A stretch of 5,700 bases of DNA from Spirochaetaceae bacterium (GTDB taxonomy: Bacteria; Spirochaetota; Spirochaetia; Treponematales; Breznakiellaceae): contig JAISQV010000150.1 in NCBI GenBank assembly GCA_031273985.1, forward strand, positions 1 through 5,700. The letters run 5' to 3'. This document shows, piece by piece, positions 1 to 4,956 of this stretch; position 1 is the stretch's first letter, and each line of letters opens with the position of its first letter. The position numbers and the translations under genes were made by a program. A model generated the notes under the pieces. That model made no database searches. It had not been told where the DNA came from and saw only the letters and a list, made by a program, of their open reading frames with translations.

Positions 1-132
1 GCCGAATGGATAGGGGCCGTGAATTCCCTCAAAGAATACGGACAATGGTGTAACGATATTTCCTTCAATGTCGCCGATGTGGACGGGATTATTGAAAAGC
101 ATACAGGCGGTAAATTGGAACGGGAGGAGTAG
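1..132 (+). CDS. C-terminal end of a large protein, possibly a DEAD/DEAH helicase or type III restriction subunit (5' end outside window)
   Basis: Frame 1 is open from the window edge to a TAG at 130-132 and gives 43 residues beginning AEWIGAVNSLKEYGQW and ending in KLEREE. The pattern 'W..AVN....YG.W......DV..II' resembles the last residues of large DEAD/DEAH-box helicase or type III restriction (Res-subunit-like) proteins, where a 'W..AVN..G.FG.W.Y.....P' block closes the protein. That match is from memory and rests on a short tail, so the family call is tentative. No catalytic motif is in view. The 3' end is followed by an A+T-rich stretch and a small plus-strand gene. If the call is right, the left edge of the window is the end of a defence or DNA-processing locus unrelated to the hydrogenase operon on the other strand. 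Confidence 0.5.
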   Translation, partial: AEWIGAVNSLKEYGQWCNDISFNVADVDGIIEKHTGGKLEREE

Positions 133-144
133 GAAGCATATATA
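115..144 (+). promoter_or_regulatory. weak candidate sigma70 promoter for the small gene at 174
   Basis: TTGGAA at 115-120 and TATATA at 139-144 are 18 nt apart, inside an A+T-rich patch that stands out from the GC-rich surroundings. The -35 box lies inside the last codons of the preceding gene. A start near 151 would leave a short leader before the ATG at 174. The -35 box is only a partial match, so this may be chance in A+T-rich DNA. Confidence 0.22.
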
Positions 145-173
145 AAAAATATACAAAAGATTGGAACTGGCTC

Positions 174-521
174 ATGTTCTACCGTCTTTCTTCCCAGGGG
201 GAAAGTATACACTGCGAGAAAGAGGCTCCCTGCGACGCCTTTGACGTAAACAAGTACGGGGAAGTGTCCGGGGAACTCCGCTACGACGGGGAGTTCCTGG
301 TGGCCCTGAGCGGGAAGGGGGCCTTTGCCCTCACCCTGGAGGGTGAAACCATTCAGCATGACGGGGAAATCCGTTTCAGCGGCTATACTACCCATACCGA
401 CTTCGGCTCCCGTTACGCCCCGGAACCCGGCTGGCAGTACAGCCCGGAGCATCGCGTATTCTACCGTTATTCCCCGGAAAAAAAGAGTGTTGAAAAACGG
501 AGCTTCCCCCAGGTTTTATGA
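174..521 (+). CDS. hypothetical protein, 115 aa, family not recognised
   Basis: An ATG opens a 115-residue frame ending in TGA at 519-521. I do not recognise a family. The protein has no signal peptide or membrane segment. It is rich in alternating hydrophobic and polar stretches (for example GEFLVALSGKGAFALTLEGE around residues 39-58), which suggests a small beta-rich soluble protein. Aromatic residues are frequent in the C-terminal half, and the last 15 residues are basic. It has two Cys, in the N-terminal 20 residues. The start is uncertain: upstream of the ATG there is only a weak GGA about 7 nt away, and the same frame stays open back to a TAA at 111-113, reading YKKYTKDWNWL just before the Met. 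That stretch looks protein-like but has no ATG, GTG or TTG. The gene follows the helicase-like tail by 41 nt on the same strand, so it may be a companion of that locus. Confidence 0.55.
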   Translation: MFYRLSSQGESIHCEKEAPCDAFDVNKYGEVSGELRYDGEFLVALSGKGAFALTLEGETIQHDGEIRFSGYTTHTDFGSRYAPEPGWQYSPEHRVFYRYSPEKKSVEKRSFPQVL

Positions 522-523
522 AC

Positions 524-545
524 AAAAAACACCCGCAGAACGGGT
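524..545 (-). terminator. intrinsic terminator reading leftward, probable end of the hyd operon
   Basis: Read on the minus strand, ACCCG (545-541), a five-base loop TTCTG and CGGGT (535-531) form a 5-bp GC-rich stem, followed after one base by TTTTTT (529-524). The U-tract exists only in the leftward direction. The site is about 200 nt beyond the hydE stop and 3 nt past the stop of the convergent gene at 174-521, so it would stop leftward transcripts just before they enter that gene antisense. The stem is short, so efficiency is uncertain. Confidence 0.6.
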
Positions 546-560
546 AGTACCTCTTCGCGC

Positions 561-691
561 AAGGGACAATTCCGCGCTGCTGAATAGCAGCGCCTAAATC
601 CTTACCGCTAATTGCCAGACCCGAAGGGGCTGATAGAAGCGGAAATCCTTGTTGAGCCCTTGAGGCTCAACAAGATTGGAGCGGATAGCCC
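561..691. ncRNA. candidate structured RNA or folded 3' untranslated region, class unknown
   Basis: This gene-free stretch between convergent genes holds closely packed inverted repeats. First, GCGCTGCT (574-581) and AGCAGCGC (586-593) form a perfect 8-bp stem with loop GAAT, and AAGG (561-564) can pair with CCTT (600-603) around it. Second, CAG-A-CCC and GGG-CTG form a small hairpin around 617-632, enclosed by CCGCT (605-609) pairing with AGCGG (638-642). Third, CTTGTTGAGCC (648-658) and GGCTCAACAAG (664-674) form a perfect 11-bp stem, flanked by AAT/ATT, an internal loop and an outer GGGCT/AGCCC stem (627-631 with 687-691). Both arms of that internal loop contain AGCGGA and GATAG. The unpaired segments are purine-rich on the plus strand, which mildly favours a plus-strand RNA. 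The minus strand would be the hydE 3' UTR, ending at the terminator at 524-545. I match it to no known RNA family. Confidence 0.35.
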
Positions 692-693
692 GG

Positions 694-720
694 TCCCCGG
701 CATCCGCAGGATGCCGGGGA
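694..720. repeat. perfect 12-bp inverted repeat just downstream of hydE
   Basis: TCCCCGGCATCC (694-705), a three-base GCA loop and GGATGCCGGGGA (709-720) form a perfect, very GC-rich 12-bp stem about 20 nt beyond the hydE stop codon. Neither side has a run of T close enough for a classical intrinsic terminator. It may act as a 3'-end stabiliser or U-less terminator for the hydE transcript, or be part of the larger folded region beside it. Confidence 0.5.
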
Positions 721-739
721 TGCGCCCCTATTCTCTTTA

Positions 740-1786
740 CTATGCCAGCTTGAGACTAACCTGACATTCCGCCGCCCCGGGCCGGAATGGGACCTGCGAG
801 TCGCCCCGGCCCATGTTGGGGGTAAAGCCGGTTGCCCGTATCCTGAGGGCCATACAGCGGAGGCATTCAGCGGCTTCGTCGCCGGTACATATCTTGTTGT
901 CGTACAGGGAGTAGAGTTTTCGCACGTCCACCGGCGACAGGTTGGGCATCACTACATTGGCCCCGGCGAGCAGGGCCTTTTCCCGGCCGTCCGGCGTGAG
1001 GGTGCCCAGGGCCGTGGTTGCCGGGAGCAGGGTGCGGGGCAGGAGGAGCCGGGTAAGGGCGACCATGCGCAGGGTGAGGCCCTCGTCCCCGGCGGGGTGT
1101 CCGGCAAAGGGAGTGCCCGAAGCGGGAATGAAGGGGCCTATGCCCACCATGTGGGGGTCCAGGTCTTCAAGGAAGCGGAGGTCCTCCAGCAGGCACTCCG
1201 GGGTCTGGAAGGGGGTCCCCACCATGAAGCCCGCCCCGATCTGGTAGCCAATGTCCCGCAGCGTGTAGAGGCATTCCTTGCGCTCCGCAAGTTTCATTGA
1301 CGCGGGATGCATGGCCCGGTAGTGGGCCTCGTCCGCCGTCTCGTGCCGCAGCAGGTAACGGTTCGCTCCGGCGCTGTAAAAGTTTTCGTAACTCTCCCGG
1401 CCCCGCTCGCCGATGGAAAGCGTAATCGCATGGCCGGGAAATTCATTTCTTATGGAGCGTACAATTTCTGTGATCATCCCGTCGGTGTAGTAGGGATCCT
1501 CCCCGCCCTGAAGCACGAAGGTCCTGAAGCCCAAGCCGCTCCCGATGCGGCAGCAGTCGAGAATCTGTTCCGCGCTGAGCCGGTAGCGGTTCACTCCCTC
1601 CGCATCCCGGCGTATGCCGCAGTAAAAGCAATTGTTCTTGCAGTAATTGGTGAATTCGATGAGCCCCCGGAAGTACACATCCTTCCCGTAGTGCTCCTCC
1701 CGCACCCCGCGGGCCAGGGCATAGAGCCCCTCCGCCTCGTCCCTGTCGTCTGTCGTAATGTAGTGAAGAATCTCAGCATCCGTCAT
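740..1786 (-). CDS. hydE: [FeFe]-hydrogenase H-cluster radical SAM maturase HydE
   Basis: This is a 348-residue cytosolic radical SAM enzyme of normal HydE length. The cluster motif CKNNCFYC gives the CX3CX2C pattern (C49, C53, C56) that binds the SAM-cleaving [4Fe-4S] cluster. QGGEDP at 93-98 is a HydE-family signature region. Near the C-terminus C300, C308 and C311 form CX7CX2C, the site of the second cluster seen in Thermotoga HydE and missing in many homologues. In the family, HydE acts after HydG on the Fe(CO)2(CN)-cysteine intermediate and feeds HydF, which assembles the 2Fe subcluster of the H-cluster. The start chosen is the ATG at 1786, with AAGGGA six bases upstream. It overlaps the ATPase gene by 14 nt, which suggests translational coupling. 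A longer frame from 1870 adds 28 residues with no resemblance to HydE and lies wholly over the ATPase gene. It is the last gene of the operon. Confidence 0.93.
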   Translation of the reverse strand: MTDAEILHYITTDDRDEAEGLYALARGVREEHYGKDVYFRGLIEFTNYCKNNCFYCGIRRDAEGVNRYRLSAEQILDCCRIGSGLGFRTFVLQGGEDPYYTDGMITEIVRSIRNEFPGHAITLSIGERGRESYENFYSAGANRYLLRHETADEAHYRAMHPASMKLAERKECLYTLRDIGYQIGAGFMVGTPFQTPECLLEDLRFLEDLDPHMVGIGPFIPASGTPFAGHPAGDEGLTLRMVALTRLLLPRTLLPATTALGTLTPDGREKALLAGANVVMPNLSPVDVRKLYSLYDNKICTGDEAAECLRCMALRIRATGFTPNMGRGDSQVPFRPGAAECQVSLKLA

Positions 1787-2531
1787 AACCTGTCCCTTCC
1801 TCAATGGCCGCGCACAAGTCCTGAAAAGCCCGGTCCCGGTAATTCCGGGGCCGCTCCAGGGGCGCCGCAAATTCCGCCGCCAGGGCGCCTGAATCCATCA
1901 GCACCACCTTATCGCCCAGATACACCGCCTCTTCAATGTCGTGTGTAACCAGTATCACCGTCAAGCTTAATCGCCGCCATATCCCCTCCAGTTCCCGGCG
2001 CAGGCGGGTCCGGGTAAAGGAATCCAGCGCGCTCAAGGGCTCGTCCAGGAGCAGCAGCTCCGGCCTCCTGCAAAGGCACCGCGCCAGGCTTGCCCGCTGG
2101 GCCATGCCCCCGGAAAGCTGCCGGGGCCAGGCCCCGCCCCAGCCTTCCAGCCCCACCAGCGCAAGAATTTCCCGTATCGCGGAAGCCCCGGCCTCCCGGT
2201 CCCCGGCGGGAAGGGCCAGCCGCAGGTTGCCCTCCACCGTGAGCCAGGGGAGGAGCCGGGGGTCCTGAAAAACGATGCCCGTTTTCATCCCCGACCCAAG
2301 CCCCGCCCCCGCCCCGCCGTCTTCGCCGGTGAATTCCACGGTCCCGGAATCGGGCCTTTCGAGGCCGGCCACGCATTTGAGCAGCGTCGTTTTCCCGCAG
2401 CCGCTCCTGCCCAGAATCGCCGTAAAGGAGCCCTCCGCTATATCCAGCGAAAAGCCGTCGAGCGCCCGGACGGTCTTTCCCGGCGGGTGGTAGGTCTTCG
2501 TGAGGCCCCGGAGCCGGAGGCCCTTGGTCAT
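1773..2531 (-). CDS. NitT/TauT-type ABC transporter ATP-binding protein
   Basis: This 252-residue cytosolic ATPase has all ABC motifs in order: Walker A GRSGCGKTT (41-49), Q-loop Q89 in VFQDPRLLPW, signature LSGGMAQR (139-146), Walker B LLLLDEP with catalytic E164, D-loop SALD (167-170) and switch His197 in VTHD. 'RLLPWLTV' after the Q-loop and the overall length are typical of the SsuB/TauB/NrtD group that powers import of nitrate, sulfonates, thiamine precursors and similar small molecules. The start has a good AGGAG seven bases upstream and lies nine bases after the permease stop. Its 3' end overlaps hydE. A Gly/Ala-rich insert at about 70-82, between Walker A and the Q-loop, looks like a loop expansion. 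The substrate cannot be read from the ATPase. Confidence 0.92.
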   Translation of the reverse strand: MTKGLRLRGLTKTYHPPGKTVRALDGFSLDIAEGSFTAILGRSGCGKTTLLKCVAGLERPDSGTVEFTGEDGGAGAGLGSGMKTGIVFQDPRLLPWLTVEGNLRLALPAGDREAGASAIREILALVGLEGWGGAWPRQLSGGMAQRASLARCLCRRPELLLLDEPLSALDSFTRTRLRRELEGIWRRLSLTVILVTHDIEEAVYLGDKVVLMDSGALAAEFAAPLERPRNYRDRAFQDLCAAIEEGTGYDGC

Positions 2532-2540
2532 GGGCGGCTC

Positions 2541-3329
2541 CTAGTCATGCGCCGTCCCGTGGAGATTCTCCGCCGGGGGAATCAGCCTCGATGCGGCCAG
2601 GCGGAGCAGGGCGTCGAAGCCCAGCCCCAGAACCCCTATCGTGATGATCCCCACAAAGACCCGGTCCACCCTGGCCATGGCCTGGGAGTCGGTGATCAGG
2701 TAGCCCAGGCCCGAGGCGGAGGCAAAGAGCTCCGCCCCCAAAAGAGCCCGCCAGGCATAGCCGAACCCGAGGCGGAGCCCCGTGATGATCTGCGGCAGCG
2801 CCGCGGGGATCAGCACCAGGCGCAGATGCCGCCAAAAGGAAAGTTCCAGGGACAGGGAAAGCTCCAGCCAGCGGCGGTCCATCGAATCAAAACCGCTTTC
2901 CGCATTGAGAAAGACGGGAAAAAACGTTGCCAGCACAATCACGGCAAGCTTTGACGCCTCCCCGATGCCGAACCACAGAATCAACAGCGGGATCAGCGCC
3001 AGGGGGGGCACCGCCCGCAGGGCCTCGAAGATCCCGTGGAAGATCTTCCGCAGCGGGGGGCACTCGTGGAAAAGCAGCGCCAGGGGCAGGGCGCAGAGGA
3101 CGCTGATCCCGTAGCCCGCCCAGACCCTGCCGAGGCTCACCGCGATATGCTTCTGCAGTTCGCCCCGGGCAAGCAGCCGGAGCGCGGCGCTCCCTATCTT
3201 TCCCGGTGAAGGGACGAGGTAGGGGTTAAGCAGCTTGAGGCCGGAAAGCCCCCCCCACAGGGCCAACAAAGCCAGGGGCAGTACCGCGTACAGAAGAGCG
3301 TTTACCGCCGGGGCGCGCCGAAGCTCCAT
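2541..3329 (-). CDS. NitT/TauT-type ABC transporter permease
   Basis: This 262-residue inner-membrane protein of the binding-protein-dependent permease family (SsuC/TauC-like) probably has six membrane segments, the first at about 11-28. LVPSPGKI (38-45) and PPLALIPLLILWFGIGE (108-124) are characteristic blocks of this group. The cytoplasmic coupling loop that docks the ATPase is at about 156-180 (ELSLSLELSFW...LIPAALP). It keeps the terminal P.ALP, but the usual EAA and central Gly of the loop are replaced by ELS and LELS, a mild divergence. It presumably works as a homodimer. The ATG at 3329 shares its A with the TAA stop of the binding-protein gene (TAATG), a typical translational coupling junction. 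Confidence 0.91.
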   Translation of the reverse strand: MELRRAPAVNALLYAVLPLALLALWGGLSGLKLLNPYLVPSPGKIGSAALRLLARGELQKHIAVSLGRVWAGYGISVLCALPLALLFHECPPLRKIFHGIFEALRAVPPLALIPLLILWFGIGEASKLAVIVLATFFPVFLNAESGFDSMDRRWLELSLSLELSFWRHLRLVLIPAALPQIITGLRLGFGYAWRALLGAELFASASGLGYLITDSQAMARVDRVFVGIITIGVLGLGFDALLRLAASRLIPPAENLHGTAHD

Positions 3330-4360
3330 TACCTGCCGTAGGCCGAAGGCCGTATAAAATCCTCCGGCCTCACCCTCACCTCTATCATCTCCTGATCGTA
3401 GAGAAAATCCACATCCGCCCGGAGCGCCGGAAGATCATCGTTTTCCATGACCCGCGCAATGCCGCTCCACTCAAAAAGTTTTGCGCCGTCCTCCGGGGAA
3501 ATCTGCTGATACCGGGAGCCTATGGCCACCGCCTCGTCCCGGTGCGCCGCTATCCAGTCAAAGGCCGCCTCCTGCGTGTCCAGGTACAACTGCAAAAGAT
3601 CCGGCCAGGAAGCGGCAAAGCCGGGCCGCACCGCGGTAAAGAGCAGCGGCGTAAGGTAGCCGTCGGCGGTAAAAAGAATACGGGCCCCCGCCTCCTGATC
3701 CCGAATGATGAGGCTTGCCGCCTGCAAGGCGCCGTCTATCTGCCCGGAAAGCAGGGCGGCCCGCGCCTCCGGGAGGCCCATCTGGATAAAGTTCAGGTCT
3801 TCGGGGCCCAGCCCCTCCCGGACCAGGGCGGCCACCAGCATCTGGTGCAGCACCGTCCCCTTGGGCCCCGCGACGGTCCTCCCCCGAAGCTCCGCGATGC
3901 TCCGGGGCCCGCCGTCCCTCACCATCAGCGCGAAGGTCTGCCGGGGCCGGCTCACCAGGGCGGCGATCTCCACACGATTTCCCGCGGCGTTGGCGAGAAT
4001 TATCGACGTGGAATTGATCACCGAGCCAATATCCAAAGAGCCCGCAGCCATGGCCTGGGTCTGATCCGCGCCGGAGTTGATCTCGTGCCAGCGCACTTCC
4101 ACCCCCTTCGCCGCAAAAGCCTCCTCCAGCATACGCCGCTCCCGCATCACCATAATCTGCAGATTAAAGGGCGACTCCACATAAGAAACATTGATCGCCG
4201 CCGGATAAGCGGGCGCGGCGGGAGCGGCAGCCCCGGAAGGCGCCTCCCGCTGAGGCCCCGCATGAAGCGGCGCGGGCGCAGCCAGAGCCTGCACCGCAAG
4301 CAGCGCGAACAAAGCGGGCACAGCCGGAAAGCCCCTCGTCTTGCGCGTAACAATATTCAT
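3329..4360 (-). CDS. NitT/TauT-type ABC transporter periplasmic substrate-binding protein
   Basis: The 343-residue precursor has a Sec signal peptide: basic residues at 6-9, a hydrophobic core at about 11-28, and likely cleavage near A27 or A34. An Ala/Pro-rich linker follows to about residue 55. The mature part fits the COG0715/NMT1-like binding fold: INVSYVESPFNLQIMV opens lobe 1, AAGSLDIGSVINST (around 106-119) is the usual 'G..D.......' segment, and IAELRGRTVAGPKGT marks the hinge into lobe 2. I see no cysteine, so it is not a lipoprotein. It should be soluble in the periplasm of a diderm cell, or tethered only by an uncleaved signal. The family binds nitrate, taurine, alkane sulfonates, thiamine precursors, aromatics and others, and this sequence does not tell which. 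The start chosen is the ATG at 4360, because AAGGAG lies five bases before it. The GTG at 4366 would overlap that site. Confidence 0.86.
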   Translation of the reverse strand: MNIVTRKTRGFPAVPALFALLAVQALAAPAPLHAGPQREAPSGAAAPAAPAYPAAINVSYVESPFNLQIMVMRERRMLEEAFAAKGVEVRWHEINSGADQTQAMAAGSLDIGSVINSTSIILANAAGNRVEIAALVSRPRQTFALMVRDGGPRSIAELRGRTVAGPKGTVLHQMLVAALVREGLGPEDLNFIQMGLPEARAALLSGQIDGALQAASLIIRDQEAGARILFTADGYLTPLLFTAVRPGFAASWPDLLQLYLDTQEAAFDWIAAHRDEAVAIGSRYQQISPEDGAKLFEWSGIARVMENDDLPALRADVDFLYDQEMIEVRVRPEDFIRPSAYGR

Positions 4361-4362
4361 AT

Positions 4363-4617
4363 TCACTCCTTCATTTCACTGGAAATCGCCGTCTTGACGG
4401 TTACCCCCGCCAGCTTCCCCAGCTTGCCGGTCAGCGCATTGATCTCGTCCAGCTCCCCCTGCAGCGTAATCGCAATCACCGACATATCCTCGGCGTCGAA
4501 GGGAATCCCCATGCGCCCCTTGATAATGCCCCGGAAAGAGCCCAGGGTCTCGTTAAACTCCGCCTGCACTTCCCGCGGCCTTTCCAGCACCGCGCCTATC
4601 ACCGCAATCCTGTTCAT
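4363..4617 (-). CDS. TM1266-family putative iron-only hydrogenase system regulator
   Basis: This 84-residue protein fits the small TM1266 family, known almost only from genomes with [FeFe]-hydrogenase maturases and often encoded beside hydE, hydF or hydG. Its fold is ACT/ferredoxin-like, similar to the NikR C-terminal domain. The predicted order here is strand (about 3-12, IAVIGAVLE), helix (14-31), strand with GRMGIPF (34-40), strand (45-53, MSVIAITLQG), helix (55-70, ELDEINALTGKLGKL) and strand (71-78, VTVKTAIS). There is no DNA-binding domain and no Cys or His, so 'regulator' is a family label. It could bind a small ligand or another protein. It is the first gene of the operon, with GAGGAGG four bases before the ATG, and its stop is two bases before the binding-protein ATG. 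Expression is probably controlled by the leader hairpins directly upstream. Confidence 0.82.
   Translation of the reverse strand: MNRIAVIGAVLERPREVQAEFNETLGSFRGIIKGRMGIPFDAEDMSVIAITLQGELDEINALTGKLGKLAGVTVKTAISSEMKE
4366..4371 (-). promoter_or_regulatory. ribosome binding site that decides the binding-protein start
   Basis: On the minus strand AAGGAG is followed by TGAAT and then the ATG at 4360. The site sits in the last codons of the regulator gene, whose TGA stop directly follows it. The upstream in-frame GTG at 4366-4364 begins with the last G of this site, so it could not use it. Confidence 0.8.
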
Positions 4618-4630
4618 GCAGCCTCCTCAT

Positions 4631-4660
4631 AAAAAAGCCCCCAAGCCTAAGCCTGAGGGC
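4631..4660 (-). terminator. intrinsic terminator in the operon leader (attenuator)
   Basis: On the minus strand GCCCTCAGG (4660-4652), loop CTTAGG and CTTGGGGGC (4645-4637) form a 9-bp stem with two G-U pairs, followed at once by TTTTTT (4636-4631). It sits between the promoter and the first gene, with the U-tract only a few bases before the ribosome binding site (GAGGAGG, 4628-4622). It would therefore stop transcription before the regulator unless prevented from forming. Confidence 0.72.
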
Positions 4661-4685
4661 AATGTTCCGCCTTAACATTACCCTC
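4655..4685 (-). promoter_or_regulatory. candidate antiterminator hairpin
   Basis: On the minus strand GAGGGTAATGTT (4685-4674), loop AAGGCGG and AACATTGCCCTC (4666-4655) form a 12-bp stem with a single G-U pair. Its 3' arm takes the six bases GCCCTC that form most of the 5' arm of the terminator at 4631-4660, so the two cannot coexist. This is the usual antiterminator position. Confidence 0.65.
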
Positions 4686-4717
4686 GGGGATTCAGAACGC
4701 ATCTTGATTCCCAAAGG
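4682..4717 (-). promoter_or_regulatory. upstream leader hairpin, candidate sensor or anti-antiterminator
   Basis: On the minus strand the segments CCTT (4717-4714), GGGA, TC and AGA pair in order with TCT, GA, TCCC and GAGG (4685-4682), around a TGCGT loop. The stem is interrupted by a T-C and an A-A mismatch and one bulged A. Its last four bases are the first four of the antiterminator, so a stabilised form would free the terminator. The irregular internal loops are the kind that can bind a ligand, but no known aptamer consensus is apparent. It begins two or three bases after the predicted transcription start. Confidence 0.45.
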
Positions 4718-4725
4718 ACCGTTAC

Positions 4726-4754
4726 ATCGTAAGGCAGGCGCATCTTTCTGTCAA
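4726..4754 (-). promoter_or_regulatory. sigma70-type promoter of the hydrogenase maturation / ABC operon
   Basis: Reading leftward, a perfect TTGACA (4754-4749) and TACGAT (4731-4726) are separated by exactly 17 nt. Transcription should start at about 4720-4719 (two G), giving a leader of roughly 100 nt before the ATG at 4617. The -10 region lies in a small imperfect palindrome (TTAC-GAT-GTAA) that might be an operator or chance. Confidence 0.78.
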
Positions 4755-4770
4755 GAACGCGGAATACAGG

Positions 4771-4946
4771 GAAGGAGGGGGCCGAGCCCCCTGCGCTCCA
4801 AAGGTTTTGGCTCCGCCAAAACGCTTTTGCGCTACCCCCACAGCGGGGGGAGTCCCCCCCGCAACGCCCCCCCATCCCAAGCGGAAAACCGCAAAGCGGT
4901 TTTCCGCAGCCCCCCGGCCTTTCCCGCTGGGCGGCGGCGGGAAAGG
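4771..4946. repeat. cluster of GC-rich palindromes in the intergenic region
   Basis: About 200 nt between the surface-type gene and the hyd promoter holds no supportable gene. It has five hairpins in a row: GGGGGC/GCCCCC with loop CGA (4777-4791); GTTTTGGC/GCCAAAAC with loop TCC (4804-4822); GCGGGGGG with its C-rich partner, loop AGT (4843-4862); a perfect 12-bp stem GCGGAAAACCGC/GCGGTTTTCCGC with loop AAA (4881-4907); and CCTTTCCCGC/GCGGGAAAGG with a 9-base loop (4918-4946). The last begins about 11 nt beyond the stop of the minus-strand gene at 4957 and may serve as its terminator despite lacking a U-tract. The cluster may be a dispersed intergenic repeat of this genome. Confidence 0.6.
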
Positions 4947-4956
4947 GGACAGTTAC

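Noticed and set aside
546..739. tRNA, tmRNA, RNase P or 4.5S RNA
   Set aside because: No cloverleaf, CCA end, tag-peptide region, or conserved RNase P or SRP core sequences were found in the hairpin region.
1787..1870. Longer N-terminus for HydE from an ATG at 1870
   Set aside because: The extra 28 residues lie wholly within the ATPase coding region and do not resemble HydE. The ATG at 1786 has a ribosome binding site and gives the normal length.
1307..1948. Plus-strand open frame of 213 codons opposite hydE and the ATPase gene
   Set aside because: Antisense shadow of hydE and the ATPase; no recognisable domain, and its C-terminal part is a Pro-rich artefact.
4361..4366. GTG start at 4366 for the binding protein
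   Set aside because: It begins with the last base of the AAGGAG ribosome binding site, so it has no usable site of its own. The ATG at 4360 has ideal spacing.
3542..4675. Long plus-strand open frame (377 codons) opposite the binding-protein and regulator genes
   Set aside because: It is antisense to two well-supported genes, its translation is low-complexity Arg/Pro/Gly/His-rich, and it arises from GC-rich codon bias on the other strand.
4620..4720. TPP riboswitch or other known class for the leader
   Set aside because: A thiamine link was considered because the importer resembles NMT1/ThiY types, but no conserved TPP core is visible, nor a T-box, SAM, cobalamin or ykkC-type consensus.
4771..4946. 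CRISPR array
   Set aside because: The palindromes differ from one another and are not identical direct repeats separated by unique spacers of regular length.
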